A stretch of 64,000 bases of DNA from UBA4479 sp963974935. Lineage in GTDB: Bacteria; Pseudomonadota; Alphaproteobacteria; Rhodospirillales; Casp-alpha2. The stretch is from NCBI GenBank assembly GCA_963974935.1, contig CAXBEV010000012.1, positions 47,421 to 111,420 of the forward strand, in the 5' to 3' direction. Below are positions 59,613 to 64,000 of the stretch, in pieces. Under the pieces are notes generated by a model, which saw nothing but the letters and a program-made list of their open reading frames with translations, ran no database searches and was not told the DNA's origin. Both the position numbers and the translations under genes were made by a program. The first letter of the stretch is position 1; each line of letters starts with the position of its first letter.

Positions 59613-60818
59613 ATGTTTCGTATCACACAATATATGAAAGAAATCCTGGAGCCGACGCCTATCGGGCCAAAGCGCATGCCCTCTGGACCGGTGGTGATCT
59701 GGAATCTCATTCGGCGCTGTAATCTTAGATGCAAACACTGCTACTCGATCTCTTCTGATCACGACTTTCCGGGGGAACTTTCGACAGAAGACGTGTTCCG
59801 CGTTATGGATGATCTATGGGCGTTTGGCGTTCGCGTGCTGATCCTTTCGGGGGGTGAGCCATTGCTGCGCCCGGACATCTTCACGATTTCCCGTCACGCC
59901 AAAGAGATGGGTTTTTACGTTGGTCTGTCGACCAACGGCACGTTGATCGATGATGTCATGATTGGCGATATTGCGGCGATAGAATACGACTATGTGGGTA
60001 TTAGCCTGGATGGGATCGGGACGACTCATGATCTTTTTCGAGGGCAGCAAGGCGCCTTCGATAAATCATTGTATGCGGCGCGGTTGTGCCATCGGCATGA
60101 TTTGAAAGTCGGTTTACGGTTTACGATGACGCTCGATAATGCGCATCAACTCCCTGATCTTTTAACGTTGATTGAGGATGAGGAGATCGACAAATTTTAT
60201 CTCTCGCACCTCAACTATGCGGGGCGTGGTAACAAGAACCGTGGTGACGATGCGCACTGGGATGTCACGCGCCAGGCGATGGACCTGATGTTCGAGACCT
60301 GTTTGCGGTTATTGCGCGCCGGCACTGAAAAAGAATTCGTGACGGGAAACAACGACGCTGATGGAGTCTATATGCTGCATTGGGCACGCCGCCATTTTCC
60401 GGCGCGCGCCGAGCACCTGCAGGCTAAACTCGAACAATGGGGCGGCAATTCGTCTGGTGTGAACATCGCCAACATCGATAATCTGGGCGATGTGCATCCG
60501 GACACTATGTGGTGGAACTATTCGCTCGGCAACGTCAAGAAACGCCGATTCTCTGAAATTTGGCAAGACGTTGCCGACCCCGTGATGGCCGGACTCAAAG
60601 CGCAACCACGGCGTATCGGAGGGCGATGCGGTACGTGTCGTCATTTTTCCATCTGCGGCGGCAATACCCGAGTCCGGGCCATGCAGTTAACCGGCGACCC
60701 GTGGGCAGAGGACCCCGGTTGTTATCTGACCGATGACGAGATCGGTGTATCCGATGCTGGCGAACGTGTGCTCAACCGACCTTATCGAAAAGGGGACTAC
60801 GCGCATGCGATCCGTTAA
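59613..60818 (+). CDS. nirJ: Radical SAM heme d1 biosynthesis enzyme NirJ
   Basis: The 401-residue radical SAM/SPASM enzyme removes propionate groups during heme d1 synthesis. The radical SAM cluster is C36-x3-C40-x2-C43 (RCNLRCKHCYS), with GGEPLLRPDIF after it. The C-terminal SPASM-like cysteines are CGTCRHFSICGG and the late PGCYL. The start follows TAGGAGTATTCG. It overlaps nirN by 14 bases. Confidence 0.95.
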   Translation: MFRITQYMKEILEPTPIGPKRMPSGPVVIWNLIRRCNLRCKHCYSISSDHDFPGELSTEDVFRVMDDLWAFGVRVLILSGGEPLLRPDIFTISRHAKEMGFYVGLSTNGTLIDDVMIGDIAAIEYDYVGISLDGIGTTHDLFRGQQGAFDKSLYAARLCHRHDLKVGLRFTMTLDNAHQLPDLLTLIEDEEIDKFYLSHLNYAGRGNKNRGDDAHWDVTRQAMDLMFETCLRLLRAGTEKEFVTGNNDADGVYMLHWARRHFPARAEHLQAKLEQWGGNSSGVNIANIDNLGDVHPDTMWWNYSLGNVKKRRFSEIWQDVADPVMAGLKAQPRRIGGRCGTCRHFSICGGNTRVRAMQLTGDPWAEDPGCYLTDDEIGVSDAGERVLNRPYRKGDYAHAIR

Positions 60819-62373
60819 TCTGCTTTTTGGTATCATTCTGTTTTCCGCCTCGTCAGCGATGGCGGGAGAGGTGGAAATCGATGCCCGGACTTTGGCGGTT
60901 TATCAGCAGCAGTGTGCAGCGTGTCACGGCGAAGATCGTTTAGGCGGGATCGGACCGGCCCTGCTCCCCGAAAACCTGAAACGCTTGAAGAAGAAAAACG
61001 CCATCGCGACGATTGCAGACGGACGCATGGCGACACAGATGCCGGGGTTCGCGGCACAACTCGCCAGCGAAGACATCGCGGCATTGGCAGATTTTATCTA
61101 TCGTCCACTGCCCAATATTCCGACTTGGGGGTTTGCCGAAATTGATGCCAGCAGGGTGGTGCATAACGCACTGGCGACGCTTGGCGAGACGCCGGTTCAT
61201 AATGCCGATCCGATGAACCTGTTTACGGTGGTTGAGACCGGAGACCACCACGTAACGATTCTCGACGGTGATCGTTTTGAGCCGCTGTGGCGCTTCAAAT
61301 CCCGGTTCGCTTTGCACGGCGGCGCCAAGTACTCGCCGGACGGACGGTTCGTTTATCTGGCGTCGCGCGACGGTTGGGTCAGCAAATACGATCTTAAAAC
61401 CTTCAAACCGGTTGCCGAGGTGCGTGTCGGGATCAACACGCGAAATATCGCCGTATCCGGCGACGGACGTTATGTCATGGCCGGGAACACGCTGCCGCAT
61501 ACGTTGGTGATTCTTGATGCGGCCGAACTGACGCCGATCAAGGTCATCGATGTGCGTGGTGCCAAGGGCATGTCGTCGCGCGTCAGCGCTGTCTACACCG
61601 CGAAACCGCGCGAAAGTTTTATCATTGCCCTTAAGGATATCCCGGAAGTTTGGGAAATATCGTATGCCGATAATCCGCGTCCAGTACCGATGGGGCTTAT
61701 TCATAATTATCAACCGGGTATGCAGGAAGGCGCATTCGACCGCAGCCGATTCCCGGTGCGTCATATTGTGCTTGACGATTTCATCGACGATTTTCTGTTC
61801 GATCAAGATTATCGCAATTTGATGGGGGCTGCGAGAAACGCCAAGAACGGTCAGGTTGTAAACCTCAACGTCGGTCGCAAGATTGCCGACCTCGACCTTG
61901 AGGGTCTGCCGCATCTGGGTTCCGGTATTACCTTTGAGTATCGTGGTCGCCAAGTCTTCGCGACGCCGCATCTGAAGGATGGTATGGTCAGCGTCATCGA
62001 CATGGAGACGTGGCAGACCGTTAAGCGGATCAAAACACTCGGCCCCGGGTTCTTCATGCGTTCACACGAGAATACGCCCTATGCTTGGGTTGACGTATTC
62101 TTCGGGCCGAACCGGGACGCAATCCACATCATCGACAAACGGACGCTCGAGATTGTTAGGACACTGCGCCCAGAGCCCGGCAAGACGGCCGCGCACATTG
62201 AGTTTACCAAGGATGGCCGCTACGCGCTCGCGAGTATTTGGGAGATGGATGGCGCTTTGGTGGTCTATGACGCCGAAACACTTAATGAAGTGAAGCGTAT
62301 CCCGATGGTGAAGCCATCGGGGAAGTATAATGTTTATAACAAAATCACGCTATCGTCTGGTACAAGTCATTAA
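60805..62373 (+). CDS. nirN: NirN, cytochrome cd1-like dihydro-heme d1 dehydrogenase
   Basis: The 522-residue precursor has a signal peptide (LLFGIILFSASSAMA), a cytochrome c domain with CAACH (Cys37-His41) and a d1-type propeller similar to NirS. It is shorter than NirS and is the last heme d1 gene. In Pseudomonas NirN binds and oxidises dihydro-heme d1. The start at 60805 lies inside the end of nirJ; a longer frame has no signal peptide. It ends 4 bases before the stop of the convergent TrpD2-like gene. Confidence 0.9.
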   Translation: MRSVNLLFGIILFSASSAMAGEVEIDARTLAVYQQQCAACHGEDRLGGIGPALLPENLKRLKKKNAIATIADGRMATQMPGFAAQLASEDIAALADFIYRPLPNIPTWGFAEIDASRVVHNALATLGETPVHNADPMNLFTVVETGDHHVTILDGDRFEPLWRFKSRFALHGGAKYSPDGRFVYLASRDGWVSKYDLKTFKPVAEVRVGINTRNIAVSGDGRYVMAGNTLPHTLVILDAAELTPIKVIDVRGAKGMSSRVSAVYTAKPRESFIIALKDIPEVWEISYADNPRPVPMGLIHNYQPGMQEGAFDRSRFPVRHIVLDDFIDDFLFDQDYRNLMGAARNAKNGQVVNLNVGRKIADLDLEGLPHLGSGITFEYRGRQVFATPHLKDGMVSVIDMETWQTVKRIKTLGPGFFMRSHENTPYAWVDVFFGPNRDAIHIIDKRTLEIVRTLRPEPGKTAAHIEFTKDGRYALASIWEMDGALVVYDAETLNEVKRIPMVKPSGKYNVYNKITLSSGTSH

Positions 62374-62377
62374 GTAA

Positions 62378-63370
62378 CTACCCGGTCAGGGCCTGATGTC
62401 GGTTGCGTGCGTGCCACATTGACTGGGCGAGATTGATGGCCTCGGTGCGCGTTTTTGCCCGTCCCATGAGTTTGAGGGCGATGGCGGTGGTCGCCGTGAT
62501 CGAGGCTTCTGCCGCCGGATGCGCAATTTCACCCTGCCACAGCGCAGCGATCCGAGCGGGTGTAAGATCTTCATCGCGCCATACATAGGCATCGCCACTT
62601 AGGGTCGCCGGCCAGTCCTCAAGCCCATGCGCGCCGTCGATAAGGGTTGCGATTTGCACGCTCTTGAACGGGTTGCGATGCGCTTCACCGCCAATCCCTT
62701 TGAAGACGGCGGCGTTTGATTGGCCAAGTAGGCCCAGCGCTTCTTGATGCAAAGGTCGATAGGCGGCATGCACGATGCCAACGAGCGATAGATTGGCACC
62801 AAGCGGATTGAGGTCGCGGATGAAGGTGTTGGCGACAGAGCGGACGCCCAACAGCGGTTTGAGATGAAACAAACGCTCGACTTCGGGCGCGATATCTTCA
62901 AGGCCGACGTATGCAAAATTACCCGCCGCTAGCCGTGTCGATGCTTCGGCCAATGACCTGCTTGGTCTGATTCCTAGTGCTTCCAGAGCAGGTCGGGTCG
63001 GGGCGCAGCCGTCCAATGTTCCGCTGATCCCATGCATCAGCACTTTGATACCATTCGCCGCCAAAAGCACGGGGACGAGAACGAACCAAGGCTGTTGGCG
63101 GTGGTGATCGGCATAGCTCGGCCAGTCGATATCAGGTGTGACGCTGCTGAGCGGCATGTCTAAACGAGTTCGCACCGCGTCGACGAAACCGGCCAATTCT
63201 GGCGCCGTCTCGCCGCGTTGGCGAAGGACCAAGAGGAAGCCGCCAAGTTGGATCGGCTCGACCACGCCGGCCAGGATCATCCTCATCGCTTCGGCGGCTT
63301 CTAGGCGTGTCAGTGGACGCGACAGCTTAGGTCCTCGACCGATGGTCCCGGTAAAAAATGAAAAATCCAT
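62378..63370 (-). CDS. TrpD2/YbiB-like glycosyltransferase-family protein
   Basis: The 330-residue protein resembles anthranilate phosphoribosyltransferase (TrpD) and its paralogue TrpD2/YbiB, with an N-terminal helical domain (SRPLTRLEAAEAMRMILAG) and ANGIKVLMHGISGTLDGCAP at the ligand site. YbiB-type proteins bind nucleic acid rather than make tryptophan; no trp genes are near. I chose the start at 63370 (MDFSFFTGTIGRG). A TTGAC-N4-GTTAA motif lies 65 bases upstream, so it may be part of the denitrification regulon. Confidence 0.75.
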   Translation of the reverse strand: MDFSFFTGTIGRGPKLSRPLTRLEAAEAMRMILAGVVEPIQLGGFLLVLRQRGETAPELAGFVDAVRTRLDMPLSSVTPDIDWPSYADHHRQQPWFVLVPVLLAANGIKVLMHGISGTLDGCAPTRPALEALGIRPSRSLAEASTRLAAGNFAYVGLEDIAPEVERLFHLKPLLGVRSVANTFIRDLNPLGANLSLVGIVHAAYRPLHQEALGLLGQSNAAVFKGIGGEAHRNPFKSVQIATLIDGAHGLEDWPATLSGDAYVWRDEDLTPARIAALWQGEIAHPAAEASITATTAIALKLMGRAKTRTEAINLAQSMWHARNRHQALTG

Positions 63371-63428
63371 GATCAACCTATCTGTGATTGCTTTGTATAG
63401 ATCATGCTGCTCGGTGTGATGGCGCGCC

Positions 63429-63442
63429 TTGACCTTGGTTAA
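63429..63442. promoter_or_regulatory. FNR/DNR-type motif upstream of the TrpD2-like gene
   Basis: TTGACCTTGGTTAA on the plus strand reads TTAACCAAGGTCAA on the minus strand, the same pattern TTRAC-N4-GTYAA as the sites at 41629 and 53489. It lies about 65 bases before the minus-strand start at 63370, with TATACA (complement of 63394-63399) as a possible -10. Confidence 0.6.
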
Positions 63443-63471
63443 ATACCCAAGGCAGCAAACACTATGCACGA

Positions 63472-63768
63472 TTGGGCGGGAGGCTAGGCTTTTTGGTTCT
63501 ATTCCCTGTACTTGCTGAAACCGCGCAAAATAATTTAGGGGCGAAATTAGTGGTTGAGTCCGGTATAGACGCATTTAAAAGCTTATTCTGTGGCGCTAGA
63601 ACGAGAGCTGGCGGTACATGCAGAGGAAAACCCATACGGGGTAAATGTCGATGCGCAAACTATGGCGGCCTATCGACCGGCCCAAAAACAGGCGGCGGCA
63701 AAAAAATATATCCGATGCGCAAAAAAGGCGATGGGAGAGCTATAGAGCCAACTAAGAGTGACCTATAA
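63472..63768 (+). CDS. Possible small Cys-rich protein with a GGLSTGPKT motif
   Basis: A frame from TTG 63472 ends with TAA at 63766. The C-terminal part (FCGARTRAGGTCRGKPIRGK, then CRCANYGGLSTGPKTGGG) resembles a family of short proteins with the pattern CGA-x-T-R-x-G-x-C and H-G-G-x-S-T-G-P-K-T, which are common near mobile elements. Here the histidine of HGG is replaced by Tyr. The N-terminal half is unlike the family and the start may be a GTG near 63549. No ribosome site stands out. It could be a decayed gene. Confidence 0.35.
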   Translation: MGGRLGFLVLFPVLAETAQNNLGAKLVVESGIDAFKSLFCGARTRAGGTCRGKPIRGKCRCANYGGLSTGPKTGGGKKIYPMRKKGDGRAIEPTKSDL

Positions 63769-64000
63769 TTTACGTACACGCGCACGCGTCACGGGGTCTT
63801 ACAATAAGTCAGTTGAGTGACCGCAGAAACGAATTGTTTCAGTTCCTATTGAAGCAGACTTGAAGGACGCGCAACTCAACTTAGCGCTAACAATCGTCAC
63901 CCGAGGTCGCTGTCCTTCTTCAATATAGGCGTCGCTATGGCTGATTTATGTCATCGGTCGAGTTTGGCCATTTTGCCACACAATGTCCGCTTACAGATTG
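63769..64000. other. Right end of window, no gene seen
   Basis: No convincing open frame, RNA gene or palindrome was found in the last 232 bases. The region is moderately AT-rich and probably continues the intergenic or accessory stretch after the GGLSTGPKT gene. Confidence 0.4.

Noticed and set aside
60940..61971. Minus-strand open frame of 343 codons opposite nirN
   Set aside because: Antisense to a conserved gene, no start signals and no recognisable motifs.
1..64000. CRISPR arrays, rRNA operons or additional tRNA genes
   Set aside because: I saw no regularly spaced direct repeats, no rRNA-like sequence and no tRNA fold other than tRNA-Sec.

Overview
The window looks like chromosomal DNA of a denitrifying alphaproteobacterium, probably of the Rhodospirillales type. 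I infer this from the moderately high GC, the many TRAP transporters, the Paracoccus-like order of the nir genes (nirX-nirI divergent from nirS-E-C-F-D-L-G-H-J-N) and the hflKC and SelB sequences. I ran no database search.

Region by region. (1) 1-3.8 kb: the end of a TRAP transporter, then an IlvD/Edd sugar-acid dehydratase and two RraA-fold aldolase-like genes, which read as a sugar-acid catabolic operon. (2) 3.8-7.1 kb, minus strand: envelope and stress genes (AI-2E family permease, holin-like and DUF883 membrane proteins, OmpA-type lipoprotein). (3) 7.3-13.4 kb: a selenocysteine locus with a PLP enzyme, selA, selB, tRNA-Sec (selC) and, directly behind the tRNA, a gene with an in-frame TGA that I read as a glutaredoxin-DinB selenoprotein (motif U-T-S-C). 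(4) 13.6-24.2 kb: catabolic genes. On the plus strand are a PLP aminotransferase, a two-subunit aconitase-family hydratase, an RraA-type aldolase and an isocitrate-lyase/PEP-mutase-family lyase. On the minus strand are a sulfurtransferase, a family III CoA-transferase, two TauD-type dioxygenases, a CitE-like lyase and a second PEP-mutase-family lyase. (5) 24.3-33.7 kb: a LacI-type regulator diverges from a TRAP transporter operon that carries a HisD-like dehydrogenase and a Usp protein. An amidase and a sodium:solute symporter follow. (6) 33.9-38.1 kb: hflK-hflC, small proteins, a luciferase-like oxidoreductase and a peroxiredoxin-like protein. (7) 38.1-41.1 kb: an AT-richer accessory patch with a membrane-anchored AlbA_2 protein, a lycopene-cyclase-like membrane protein and a chimeric IS6/IS3 transposase remnant.

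(8) 41.1-63.4 kb is a nitrite and nitric oxide respiration island. A CuA-containing heme-copper enzyme (41.7-44.2 kb) has the ba3-type fold but carries Gln where oxidases have the cross-linked active-site Tyr, so I call it a candidate eNOR-type NO reductase. Its operon continues with a heme-O synthase, a SCO-type copper chaperone, a cytochrome b-ferredoxin-MvhD fusion, a small membrane-anchored protein and a hemerythrin. A Dnr-like regulator, nnrS, nirX, nirI, the cd1 nitrite reductase gene nirS and a complete heme d1 biosynthesis set (with a NirL-NirG fusion) follow. No norCB or nosZ is present in the window. A shared FNR-type 14-bp motif, TTRAC-N4-GTYAA, precedes the NO reductase operon, sits between nirI and nirS, and precedes a TrpD2-like gene at the far end. 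I propose it as the binding site of the local Dnr-like regulator. Together these genes would reduce nitrite to NO (NirS) and NO to N2O (the eNOR-like enzyme).
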